Source: Microcaldota archaeon (GTDB taxonomy: Archaea > Micrarchaeota > Micrarchaeia > Anstonellales > Anstonellaceae). Taken from it: 32,553 bases of DNA. The translations under genes were made by a program, and so were the position numbers. The notes under the pieces were generated by a model that made no database searches, was not told the origin of the DNA, and worked only from the letters and a program-made list of their open reading frames with translations. This document shows, piece after piece, positions 7,992 to 16,173 of this stretch. The stretch's first letter is position 1, and every line of letters starts with the position of its first letter. The stretch lies in contig JAOAJL010000003.1 in the NCBI GenBank assembly GCA_026414185.1, positions 66,896 through 99,448 of the forward strand. The letters run 5' to 3'.

Positions 7992-9437
7992 TCAGCCCTG
8001 ACCCTTTGACTCCTCCCACATCCTGCGAATCAGAGCGCGAAGCTCATCGCGCTTGCGCTCAAACTCCTCTTCCTCCTCTGCTGAAAGCTTTATCCTTTCT
8101 ACAAAAGTGCCTGCCTCTCCTCCCTCCTCCACCTGCGGAGCCGCGGCCCCTTCCGCCGCCTGCCCCTCAACCCCGAATATCTCCGCCTCCTTCAAAAGGA
8201 GCTTCACTTTCTCTTCAAGGAGTATCTGCTCCCGCTTCAGCTCGCGCAGAAGGAAAGAAACCTTCTCAATCTCCTCGCGGGCTATCTTTGCCTTGCCATC
8301 CCTTGCGCTGTCAAGAGCCTCAAGCTGGGAAGTCAGCCGAAGCGCCACTTCCTTCTGCTTTGCAGAAAGCTCCTCCCCAGCCCTTGCGACTTCCTCGGAT
8401 ATGTCAACATACTCCTCCTTGAGCTTTTCCATCTCAGCTTCAATTTCGCTTTTGGACCGCGCCATCCCCTCAAACTTGGCAAGCTGCTTTTTGACCTGCA
8501 GGAGGGTTGATTGGAGCTGTGCCGTGATGTTTTCCTTCTGCTTCCTGCCCTCCTCTTCCATCTTGCGAAGTTCGGCAAGCTTCTTCTTAGCCTCCGAAAG
8601 GGAGAGTTCTTTTGAGGACTGCGCCTCAGAAACTTTCCTGTCAAGTTCAGAAATCCTTCCGCTTATGCTCTTGTATTCTTCTGCGATGGCTTCAATGGCA
8701 CCGGCAAGCTCGTTCCTGAGCCTTTTCAGCTCCTCTGCCTCCTGCCTTATCTGCTCAAGATTCTCATCCTCTTTCCTTCCCTCAATCGCCGACCCAATCT
8801 CGTCCAGCCGCGCCTTGAATGCTCCAAAAAAGGCGTCAACATCATCAAGCTGCGCCTGCAGGGTAGATTCAAACTTTTTTAGAACCGCAATCTCCTTCTC
8901 AATGTTCTTTCCACCCGCCTTCTCTTCCTTTGGCTCAAATTCCTTCTTGAGCGCATCCACCTTTTTCTTCAGCTTTTCAAGCTTCGCAAGCGAGGAGTCC
9001 ACAGCCACGTCGTATTTCCTTTTCAGCACTGCAAGCTCAGACTTTATCTTCTGGGCTTCCGCCCCGCTTGGCGGTTGCGCGCTTGCGAGGCGGGCAACTT
9101 CCTCCTGCATGCTTTCAAGCTCCTTGCCCCCCTCCTTCACCTTTGAAAGAAGCTCCGTGATTTCCGCCTGGGTGTCATCCGCCTTTGCCTTAAGCTCGCT
9201 TTTTTTCTGCGCGACATACTCGGCAGTGGGCTTGCGCCACACCAGATATATCTTCGTCAGCTTGTACTCTATGGCGATCAGGCCCTCCTCCTCAAGCACG
9301 TGCGCCCAATCTTCAACAGTGCGGATGGGCAGCCTCAAATCCGAGGCTGCTGCGCCTATCTCAGCCCTCCCCTTCTCCTTGAGGTATTTGATGAGCTGGT
9401 CCACCCCTGTAGATATTAGGAGGTCGTCCAAAGCCAT
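7992..9437 (-). CDS. N-terminal winged-helix-like domain + long coiled coil protein
   Basis: MALDDLLISTGVDQLIKYLKEKGRAEIGAAASDLRLPIRTVEDWAHVLEEEGLIAIEYKLTKIYLVWRK, then roughly 350 aa of E/K/L heptad-like sequence. Confidence 0.85.
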   Translation of the reverse strand: MALDDLLISTGVDQLIKYLKEKGRAEIGAAASDLRLPIRTVEDWAHVLEEEGLIAIEYKLTKIYLVWRKPTAEYVAQKKSELKAKADDTQAEITELLSKVKEGGKELESMQEEVARLASAQPPSGAEAQKIKSELAVLKRKYDVAVDSSLAKLEKLKKKVDALKKEFEPKEEKAGGKNIEKEIAVLKKFESTLQAQLDDVDAFFGAFKARLDEIGSAIEGRKEDENLEQIRQEAEELKRLRNELAGAIEAIAEEYKSISGRISELDRKVSEAQSSKELSLSEAKKKLAELRKMEEEGRKQKENITAQLQSTLLQVKKQLAKFEGMARSKSEIEAEMEKLKEEYVDISEEVARAGEELSAKQKEVALRLTSQLEALDSARDGKAKIAREEIEKVSFLLRELKREQILLEEKVKLLLKEAEIFGVEGQAAEGAAAPQVEEGGEAGTFVERIKLSAEEEEEFERKRDELRALIRRMWEESKGQG

Positions 9438-9448
9438 GCTTTTGTGTG

Positions 9449-9473
9449 CAAATCCAATCTTTATAAGGATTTG
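9449..9473. promoter_or_regulatory. Inverted repeat CAAATCC-N11-GGATTTG enclosing a TATA-like CTTTATAA, in the divergent intergenic region
   Basis: Perfect 7-bp arms (9449-9455 / 9467-9473) between divergent genes starting at 9437 and 9527. Confidence 0.5.
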
Positions 9474-9526
9474 TGCCGAAGTGCTACTGGCTGCAACGAC
9501 GGAATTTTGCGCCAAAAGTGGTCCTA

Positions 9527-10762
9527 ATGGGCACTACAGATTTTGAAATCAAGCTCCAAAAAGAAGCAAAGACGGGCCTGCAGCTCTACCGCGACCAGTC
9601 CCTGCTGCGCCGCAAGTTCGGAGAGGAGGCAGTCAGGCTCTACGACATGATTGACAGCGAAAAGACTGCCGCCGAGATAATGGCGGAGCTTGGCATGGAT
9701 GAAAAGAAGTTCATGGAAATACTTGAATTCATGAACAACAACGGCATAGTCAGCGTGGTTCCGGCATCAGGGCAACAGGAGGCTCAGACGCCTGCCGCGG
9801 CACAGCCACCTGACGCAGAAAAGAAAGAAGGCGAGGAAAGCACGGCAGAACCCCCTGCAAAAAAGCCGGTTTCAGAGGAGCTTCTTTCCCCCCTTGAAAA
9901 GCTTCTTTATCAAAAGTTCGGTCCGACGGGGGTCCAAATATACAACCTGATAGACGGCGAAAAGACGGCTGAGGAGATATTGCGCGAAACCGGCATCTCA
10001 GAAACAAAGCTTGTAGAAATCCTGGAATTCATGGATGAGCAGGGCATAATAAAGCTTGAAAAGCCGCAAGAAAAGGAAGAGGATGAAAGCGAAGAGGAAG
10101 AAACAGAGGAGGAAGAGGAGGAGAAGGAAAAAGAAGGGGAGTCAAAGCCGCCTGCGCGGGAGCCGCGCTTCAAGCCGATGCTTGAGGAAGAGCCTGAAGA
10201 AACCCCATTCACGCCGCCAAAACCGCCTCCAAAAAAAGAGGAAAAAAAGGAGCAGAAGCCGGAGGAAAAGCAGGAGTTTGAGGACCTGATACCTGTGGAT
10301 GTGCCTTCCATGTCCAATCTAACCCTCGTTCAGAAGGCGGTGATGTTCGCCGAGCTTGCAACCAAGTTCGGAAAAAGCGGCAGGGCGCTTATTGACCTTG
10401 TGGATGGCAAGCGAGATTTTGTAGAGCTTGCCCTGCTGACCGGCCTTTCTTTTTTTGAGATAGACGCGATAATGGCTTATTTCGGCAAGAAAGGGTTTAT
10501 CACCTTCCGCCAGCTTTCCCGCGAGGAGATAAAGAAGAAATACGGAGAGGACGGCTTTGCCATCTACAAAAAAGCTGGCAGGGACGGCATTCTCCTGTAT
10601 GAGATGATAGGCAAGGAAACCTCGCTTAAGGACATAATCCTCAAAAGCAAGCTTGACCCAGACAGGGCGATAGACATATTCGTGTTCATCCACAAGGTGC
10701 TGGGCTTGGACATCCCAATTGACCGAAACGTCATATACCGGCAGCTTGGGCTGAAAAAGTGA
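9527..10762 (+). CDS. Protein with four winged-helix-like repeats and an acidic/proline-rich linker
   Basis: Repeats of form KFGEEAVRLYDMIDSEKTAAEIMAELGMDEKKFMEILEFMNNNGIVSV / KFGPTGVQIYNLIDGEKTAEEILRETGISETKLVEILEFMDEQGIIKL, plus two more divergent copies. Confidence 0.85.
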   Translation: MGTTDFEIKLQKEAKTGLQLYRDQSLLRRKFGEEAVRLYDMIDSEKTAAEIMAELGMDEKKFMEILEFMNNNGIVSVVPASGQQEAQTPAAAQPPDAEKKEGEESTAEPPAKKPVSEELLSPLEKLLYQKFGPTGVQIYNLIDGEKTAEEILRETGISETKLVEILEFMDEQGIIKLEKPQEKEEDESEEEETEEEEEEKEKEGESKPPAREPRFKPMLEEEPEETPFTPPKPPPKKEEKKEQKPEEKQEFEDLIPVDVPSMSNLTLVQKAVMFAELATKFGKSGRALIDLVDGKRDFVELALLTGLSFFEIDAIMAYFGKKGFITFRQLSREEIKKKYGEDGFAIYKKAGRDGILLYEMIGKETSLKDIILKSKLDPDRAIDIFVFIHKVLGLDIPIDRNVIYRQLGLKK

Positions 10763-10769
10763 CCGCCTG

Positions 10770-11207
10770 CTAGTTTCTTATTCTGCCCAAAGCCATGCCT
10801 TCAATCTCAAGCTCCCCCTCAAAGTATCCGCCCAGCTTTTTTCCCATCCTTGAAAGCGCAAGCCTTCTGCATGCCGTCAGTTTCAGCAGACAAGCAAGCT
10901 TTTTTGGAGGAATCTTCCTTTGGCTTACAAAGACAAAGTCCGAAGGGTCCGCAGCCCCTACCTTGCGGAGCGCAGAGCCAAAATTCATCCCGCAGGAAAG
11001 GAAAAGCATCGCCTCATTTGAAAGTTTTTCAGAGGCATTCTGCCTGCGCCTTGCTGCTCTTTTCGCAAGCTCAAAGGCTGCTTCAAGCCCAAGACCGGTT
11101 TTGATCGCTTTTGGTGAGAGAAGCAGGCAGTGCCCGCCAATGCGCGATGCCGCCTTGACAAGCTCGGGCATGCTGCCAAGCGATGAGCGGCAGCGGAGAA
11201 TCTGCAT
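10770..11207 (-). CDS. KEOPS complex subunit Cgi121-like
   Basis: GLEAAFELAKRAARRRQNASEKLSNEAMLFLSCGMNFGSALRKVGA matches the Cgi121 pattern. Confidence 0.72.
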   Translation of the reverse strand: MQILRCRSSLGSMPELVKAASRIGGHCLLLSPKAIKTGLGLEAAFELAKRAARRRQNASEKLSNEAMLFLSCGMNFGSALRKVGAADPSDFVFVSQRKIPPKKLACLLKLTACRRLALSRMGKKLGGYFEGELEIEGMALGRIRN

Positions 11208-11230
11208 GGTCTTAGGTGGGCTGGTGAAAC

Positions 11231-11240
11231 CTTTAAAAAC
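11231..11240 (+). promoter_or_regulatory. Putative TATA box for rps8e
   Basis: CTTTAAAAAC about 47-56 nt upstream of ATG 11287. Confidence 0.4.
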
Positions 11241-11286
11241 ACCTCACAGAATATACTGCCTGCATTTTGTCTTCCGGAGGATTCTG

Positions 11287-11670
11287 ATGGAAAACTACCA
11301 CGGCGCATCGCGCTCCACAATAAAAGGGACCGGTGCAAAGTCCGGCAAAAGAAGCGACAAAAAGCTTCGCTTCGCAGGAGGACCTTTTACCGCCACAAAG
11401 GTTGGCAAAAGCGAGGTTCGCTTCCTCAAGCGCAGCCGCGGCACCTCTGCCAAGGTTAAGCTAAAGTCCGCCAGGTTTGCAAATATCCTCACAAAAGACG
11501 GCAAGGTCAAGAAGGTGGAAATCCGAACGGTGCTTGAAACCCCTGACAACCGCCACCACGCAAGGCAGAACATCATAACCAAGGGCGCGATAATAGACAC
11601 TGAGCTTGGCAAGGCGAAGGTCACAAACCGCGTGGGACAAGACGGAGTAGTCAACGGCAGGCTTCTGTAA
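11287..11670 (+). CDS. rps8e: 30S ribosomal protein S8e
   Basis: HGASRSTIKGTGAKSGKRSDKKLRF...NIITKGAIIDTELGKAKVTNRVGQDGVVNGRLL; SD GGAGG upstream. Confidence 0.94.
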   Translation: MENYHGASRSTIKGTGAKSGKRSDKKLRFAGGPFTATKVGKSEVRFLKRSRGTSAKVKLKSARFANILTKDGKVKKVEIRTVLETPDNRHHARQNIITKGAIIDTELGKAKVTNRVGQDGVVNGRLL

Positions 11671-11675
11671 GGCGT

Positions 11676-12181
11676 ATGGATGTTGATAAACCATTGGAAC
11701 GCGCAAGGTTTCCGAAAAGCTTCTTGCCCTTGACGATTCTACAGGCTTTCTTGTCGCAGTGCTGCTTGGGGCGCTGCTCGCGATTGCTGGCCTCTATTAG
11801 CTTGCGGTTCCAGTGGGTTTTCCCTGGTTCGCCTCGCTCTTTTTCCTAATATTCCGCATCCCGCTTCTTTTCTTTGCCAAAAAATCCGAGGTCCGGCTGG
11901 ACATCGTGTCGGGCTCTACCGCCATTTCGCGCTCCTTGCTTTTTGGGAGATCCGTCCAGAGCTTCCCTCATGAAAGCATAGCCAGGGTGGAGATGAGGCA
12001 GAGCAGGACCGCAAGCAACAGAGGGCCCCAAGTTCAGGAGGAGCCTGTCTTCTGCTTCAAGGACGGCTATGAGCAGTCGTTCCCGAACGTCCTTGACGGC
12101 TCGCTTATGAGTATCTGAGGAATGCTCATAGGGGAAAACAGCTCAATTTCCCAAGCGCAGGAGGGAAAGAAGGAGGAATAA
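11676..12181 (+). pseudogene. Decayed small membrane protein gene (frameshift plus in-frame TAG and TGA)
   Basis: Reading MDVDKPLER(frameshift)RKVSEKLLALDDSTGFLVAVLLGALLAIAGLY*LAVPVGFPWFASLFFLIFRIPLLFFAKKSEVRLDIVSGSTAISRSLLFGRSVQSFPHESIARVEMRQ...SLMSI*GMLIGENSSISQAQEGKKEE*; coherent two-TM plus soluble domain across stops. Confidence 0.55.
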
Positions 12182-12186
12182 TTGCA

Positions 12187-12300
12187 ATGGGCAATATTGA
12201 AGGCTGGGCAGTGGGTAATTTCACCGCCTCTTCGGAGGACTGGCAAACACACGAATGCATTGGTAACGCCAACGACCCCTCAGGCATACCTGCGGAATAG
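12187..12300 (+). CDS. Possible small protein (37 aa)
   Basis: MGNIEGWAVGNFTASSEDWQTHECIGNANDPSGIPAE with GGAGG at 12172-12176; ends exactly where the convergent gene ends. Weak. Confidence 0.25.
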   Translation: MGNIEGWAVGNFTASSEDWQTHECIGNANDPSGIPAE

Positions 12301-13473
12301 TCAGCCTGCAAGCGAAAGAGCAATTGCAGGCACGATAATCAGCCCCATCACATGGGTTCTTCTTATCCCCAGAAGCGGCGGCAGCAGCCCAACTGCCGTT
12401 GAAGTGGCAAACAAAAGAAGCCCTCCCGCGCCAGAAACAATCGCAACCGCGCAGGTAAGATAGGAAAGTATCCCAAAGTTCAGCACCCTCATATCAAGCG
12501 ACTGCAGCCTGTTTGCGTGCTTGGCAAGCCTCATGAGCAAGAAGACAGAGATGCCAAGGGAAAGAAGAAACGCTCCAATCAGAACAGGCAAATCCGGCGC
12601 AAGCACGGGCTTGATTTCGTTCATTATCGCAAGCGCCCCTTCCCTTGCCTTCCCGATTGACACAAGCGCTCCGAATGCAAATACCGCGTGCGAAGCGGCA
12701 ATCGCGGCGACAAGGGCAAGGAACTTGCGCGGCTCTTCGGTTGGAAGCAGCAGAGAGGCAAAAACCGCAATCTGCGCCGGCGCGGCAATGCCGGGCAGAA
12801 GGTCTGAGAGCATCCCGAAAAGCACGCCTGCCGCCACATAGGGAAGGAAATCCAGTTTTGTTTTCTGGCTTTTCTGGCTCGGAAGCGGCTGTGCCGAGGC
12901 GAAGGAAAGCAATATGCCCGAGGCGGCAAAAAGTCCGCAAAAGGCGGGGAAAAGCGGGTCGTTTATCGGGGCGCGCATGCTTGCCAGCCCAAGCGCGCCT
13001 GAAAGCGCAAAGACAAAACCAGCAAGCATTATTTTGCGCACCTGCCTTTCGCTTGCAAGAAGGAAAAGCGAGGCGCAGGCAAGCACAAGCGCCATATTCG
13101 GCTCTATGGCCGGGTAGATTGCTGGAAGGATTGCAAGGGCGGCAGGAAGCAGAACTGCGGATGCGCCAGAAGCAATCATAGCAGAGCTTGCGCATACTGC
13201 CAATGCCTCCCTGCCCCTGCCTTCAAGGGCAAGCCGGTGCCCCGGCAGCACGCTTACCACTACCGTCTCATCAGGTATGGAAAGAAAGATAGCTGGGAAA
13301 AATGAAAAGACGATGTGGGCAGCAAGCACAGCCGCCACAACGACCGCAAAGGCGTCCGGCGCAATTGGCATGGTGGCAAGCACAGAAGCAACGGTGTTGG
13401 AGTGTATTCCGGGAACAAGCCCAGAAAAAGCCCCCAAAAGCAAGCCGGCAAGCACAGCCGCCAAAGGATGCAT
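12301..13473 (-). CDS. TctA/DUF112-type polytopic membrane protein (archaeal TctA-like family)
   Basis: Many TM segments with duplicated motif GLVPGIHSNT / DLLPGIAAPAQ. Confidence 0.75.
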   Translation of the reverse strand: MHPLAAVLAGLLLGAFSGLVPGIHSNTVASVLATMPIAPDAFAVVVAAVLAAHIVFSFFPAIFLSIPDETVVVSVLPGHRLALEGRGREALAVCASSAMIASGASAVLLPAALAILPAIYPAIEPNMALVLACASLFLLASERQVRKIMLAGFVFALSGALGLASMRAPINDPLFPAFCGLFAASGILLSFASAQPLPSQKSQKTKLDFLPYVAAGVLFGMLSDLLPGIAAPAQIAVFASLLLPTEEPRKFLALVAAIAASHAVFAFGALVSIGKAREGALAIMNEIKPVLAPDLPVLIGAFLLSLGISVFLLMRLAKHANRLQSLDMRVLNFGILSYLTCAVAIVSGAGGLLLFATSTAVGLLPPLLGIRRTHVMGLIIVPAIALSLAG

Positions 13474-13476
13474 AAT

Positions 13477-13812
13477 TCATCCGACCTCTATCTTTTCAGC
13501 TTCCAGATAGCGGCTGCCCCTGAATTGCCTCACCCTTCCGGTCACAGCTGCGCTCCTTCCGCTGAAAAGCAAGTGTGAGGACGGGATGTTGCCAGCCCTT
13601 ACTAAGATGCAGAGCCTGTCGCAAAGCATGAACTTTCCAAATGTTGCGTTTTGCGCAGTTCCGTAGATGACAAGAAGCGAGTTTTCCTCCGCAATCATCG
13701 CCTCGGCAACCGTCGCCTTTCGCGGCGTTTCAGCCATAAGAAAAAGCAGGGCTATGCCGGCTGCCGCCAAAGACGCCGCCCCAAGCACTATGCTCCGCTG
13801 GTCAAGCCCCAT
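13477..13812 (-). CDS. Membrane-anchored OB-fold-like protein
   Basis: N-terminal TM (SIVLGAASLAAAGIALLFLM) followed by LLVIYGTAQNATFGKFMLCDRLCILVRAG...AAVTGRVRQFRGSRYLEAEKIEV, OB-fold pattern. Confidence 0.65.
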   Translation of the reverse strand: MGLDQRSIVLGAASLAAAGIALLFLMAETPRKATVAEAMIAEENSLLVIYGTAQNATFGKFMLCDRLCILVRAGNIPSSHLLFSGRSAAVTGRVRQFRGSRYLEAEKIEVG

Positions 13813-13862
13813 CCGCTCCCCACTGCTACACTTAAAAATCACAAGAATATAAGCCCTACCGT

Positions 13863-15125
13863 ATGGCGATTCTGATAAAAGGTGCAACGCTTCTTTCAGG
13901 CAGGAAGGCGGACATTCTGGTGGAAGGCAATCTCATCTCCAAAATCCGGCCCTTCGTTTCCGCCTCCGGCGCAGAGCGCATCAACGCCTCAGGCAAGCTG
14001 CTTGTCCCCGGCTTTGTCAACACGCACACGCACGCGGCAATGTCGCTTCTGCGCGGCTTTGCCGAGGACATGCAGCTTTACGACTGGCTTGCCAAGGTCA
14101 GACAGGCAGAGAAGAAAATGAAGCCATCGGCGGTTTTTGCAGGGGCTCTCCTCGCCTGCGCCGAGATGCTCAAAAGCGGCACCACTTGCTTTTGCGACAT
14201 GTACTTCCATATGGACAGCGTCGCGGCTGCGGTTGCGCGGTCCGGCATAAGGGCGACCCTTGGCTACGGGATGGCGGACATGGGCGAAAAGAAGAGGTGC
14301 AAGCAGGAGCTTCGCATCGGGGAAAAGTTCGTAAAGGCCTGGCACGGCAGGGAGAATGGCAGGATACGCTGCAGCATAGCCCCCCACTCCATTTATCTTT
14401 GCTCAGCAGAGCTTCTTGCGCAAGCCAACGGGCTTTCTGAAAAATACGGCGTGCCATATCATATCCACCTTTCAGAGACAAGAAAGGAGGTTTTTGACTG
14501 CCTGCTGGCGCACAAGAAGCGGCCGGCTTATTATCTTGATTCCCTCGGAGTGCTTTCCTGCCGGACGGTTGCGGCGCACTGCACCTGGCTGACAAAAGAG
14601 GAGGTGCGGCTCCTTGCCCTGCGCAAAGCCTCTGCTTCGCTTTGCCCAGTTTCAAACATGAAGCTTGCTGGCGGCGGCTGCGCCCCCATGCCCGAGATGG
14701 AGCAGTTCGGCATGAACGTCTCGCTTGGAACGGACGGGGCGGCTTCCAACAACTCCCTCTCCATGTTTGAAACCGCAAAGACGCTTGGGCTTGTGCAAAA
14801 AAACGCCCGCTGGAACGCCGCTGTGGCAAAGGACAGCGCTATATTCAGCGCCGCCACGGCAGGAGGCGCGCGCGCCCTTGGCATAGCTGCAGGCGAAATA
14901 AGGGAGGGTAGCCTTGCCGACATTGTGCTTCTTGATTTGAAGGCAGCCAACATGGCTCCCTATCATTCCCCTGTTGCCAACGTCATCTATTCCGCCAATG
15001 CGGGCAACGTGACTGATGTAATCGTGGATGGAAGGCAGGTCGTTGAGGACGGAAGGCTCCTTGTGCTTGACGAGGAAAAGATAGTCCAGCAGGCGCGAAA
15101 AGAAGCGCAGAGGCTCATTTCTTGA
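13863..15125 (+). CDS. Amidohydrolase, SAH/MTA/5'-deoxyadenosine deaminase-like
   Basis: VNTHTHAAMSLLRGFAEDMQLYDWL, HIHLSET, VAAHCTWL, SLGTDGAASNNSLSMF. Confidence 0.88.
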   Translation: MAILIKGATLLSGRKADILVEGNLISKIRPFVSASGAERINASGKLLVPGFVNTHTHAAMSLLRGFAEDMQLYDWLAKVRQAEKKMKPSAVFAGALLACAEMLKSGTTCFCDMYFHMDSVAAAVARSGIRATLGYGMADMGEKKRCKQELRIGEKFVKAWHGRENGRIRCSIAPHSIYLCSAELLAQANGLSEKYGVPYHIHLSETRKEVFDCLLAHKKRPAYYLDSLGVLSCRTVAAHCTWLTKEEVRLLALRKASASLCPVSNMKLAGGGCAPMPEMEQFGMNVSLGTDGAASNNSLSMFETAKTLGLVQKNARWNAAVAKDSAIFSAATAGGARALGIAAGEIREGSLADIVLLDLKAANMAPYHSPVANVIYSANAGNVTDVIVDGRQVVEDGRLLVLDEEKIVQQARKEAQRLIS

Positions 15126-16080
15126 TTTTCGCCCTTCGCTCCGCATGCAAAGAAGGCAAGCCTGCCCCAACCCTCTGCACGACCATTCCAGCAAGCATGC
15201 TGCCAAGTCTTGCGCTTCGCAGGGGCGGATAGCCTCTTGACAAACCGCAAAGCACTCCTGCGGCGTAGGCATCCCCTGCTCCTGTGGTGTCAGCCGCCTT
15301 TGCCGCAATCGCCCTTATTTTCCATTTTTTTCCCTTGTAAAAAAGCTCAGAGCCAAGCCGCCCTTTTTTGAGGCAGATGATGGCTGAGGGCTTGAGCTGA
15401 GGCAGAGCCTTCTCAAAACCTCGCCCCAAAAGCGCGCAAGCCTCCTGCTGGTTCAAGAAAAGCACGTCAGCATACCTTTCCAGAATTTCCAGGAGCATCC
15501 TGCGCCTTCTTGCCACGAGGGGATAGGACTCAAGAGAAATTGCAACCCTCTTGCCCGACCTTTTGGCTTCTGAGAGGTATCTTTTGGCAAGTGCTGCGGT
15601 TGGGCAGGGCAGGCACAGGGTTATTGAGGAAAGAAAAAGCATCCTTGCGGCTCCAAAATGCCTCTTATCAAAAAAGCCGCACTTCTTCCCCGCGCCCAGA
15701 TAAGCGCAAAAAGTCCTCTGCGAGTCTTCCGTTATAAGCACGACTATCCTGCCGGTCCTTCCGCTGACCTTATGGAGCAGCGGGGTTATTCCGCAGTCGG
15801 CAAGATTCTTCTCAAACCTCCGCCCGTCCCTGTCTTTTCCGACTGCGCCCTGGAAACAGCATGAGCCCCCAAGCGCCGCAAAGCCCTCGCAGACGTTGCG
15901 CGCATTGTCGCCAGGGTATTCTCGGAGCAGCCTCCTCTTAACAAAAGCCTCAATCCTTCTGAGCCTTGGCAGCCCGAAATGGTTGGTGGCGCCCTTTTTC
16001 AGCCCAAGTCTCTCCAAATCGGCATCAGAGGCTTTCGCGAACCGGTCAATGACCGGCGTGCCAAGCGCAAAAAGGTCCAT
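15115..16080 (-). CDS. PfkB/ribokinase-family carbohydrate or nucleoside kinase
   Basis: DNARNVCEGFAALGGSCCFQGAVGKDRDGRRFEKNL and ADTTGAGDAYAAGVLCGLSRG signature. Confidence 0.88.
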   Translation of the reverse strand: MDLFALGTPVIDRFAKASDADLERLGLKKGATNHFGLPRLRRIEAFVKRRLLREYPGDNARNVCEGFAALGGSCCFQGAVGKDRDGRRFEKNLADCGITPLLHKVSGRTGRIVVLITEDSQRTFCAYLGAGKKCGFFDKRHFGAARMLFLSSITLCLPCPTAALAKRYLSEAKRSGKRVAISLESYPLVARRRRMLLEILERYADVLFLNQQEACALLGRGFEKALPQLKPSAIICLKKGRLGSELFYKGKKWKIRAIAAKAADTTGAGDAYAAGVLCGLSRGYPPLRSARLGSMLAGMVVQRVGAGLPSLHAERRAKIKK

Positions 16081-16100
16081 GAAGGGCTTGCGGGGGTAGC

Positions 16101-16110
16101 ATTTTAAATA
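16101..16110. promoter_or_regulatory. Putative TATA box (ATTTTAAATA) in the pfkB-like / secretion ATPase divergent region
   Basis: AT-rich TTTTAAAT element about 20-30 nt from the pfkB-like ATG and about 65-70 nt from the ATPase ATG; near-palindromic, so could serve either strand. Confidence 0.4.
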
Positions 16111-16129
16111 ATCCCGCCGAAGAGTTTGC

Positions 16130-16149
16130 TTGGGCGGTTTTCCGCCCAA
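16130..16149 (+). repeat. Inverted repeat TTGGGCGG-TTTT-CCGCCCAA (leader hairpin)
   Basis: Perfect 8-bp stem and 4-nt loop, 24 nt upstream of ATG 16174. Confidence 0.6.
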
Positions 16150-16173
16150 AACTTTCGGTCAGGAGGTTTTCAT

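Noticed and set aside
8053-9546. 497-aa plus-strand ORF (Ser-rich)
   Set aside because: Antisense shadow of the coiled-coil gene; E/K-rich codons read in reverse as Ser/Phe; no recognisable domain.
11690-12118. Pyrrolysine or stop read-through at TAG 11798
   Set aside because: A frameshift and a TGA are also present and TAG ends several intact genes here; decay is the simpler explanation.
12494-13195. 233-aa minus-strand ORF and matching plus-strand ORF 12645-13181
   Set aside because: Alternate frames of the TctA-like gene, Arg/Cys-rich composition.
14170-14829. Minus-strand ORFs over the amidohydrolase (14170-14829, 14652-15308)
   Set aside because: Antisense to a clearly supported enzyme gene.
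15115-15125. 11-bp convergent overlap of the amidohydrolase and PfkB-like genes
   Set aside because: Real but common in compact genomes; not evidence of a special mechanism.
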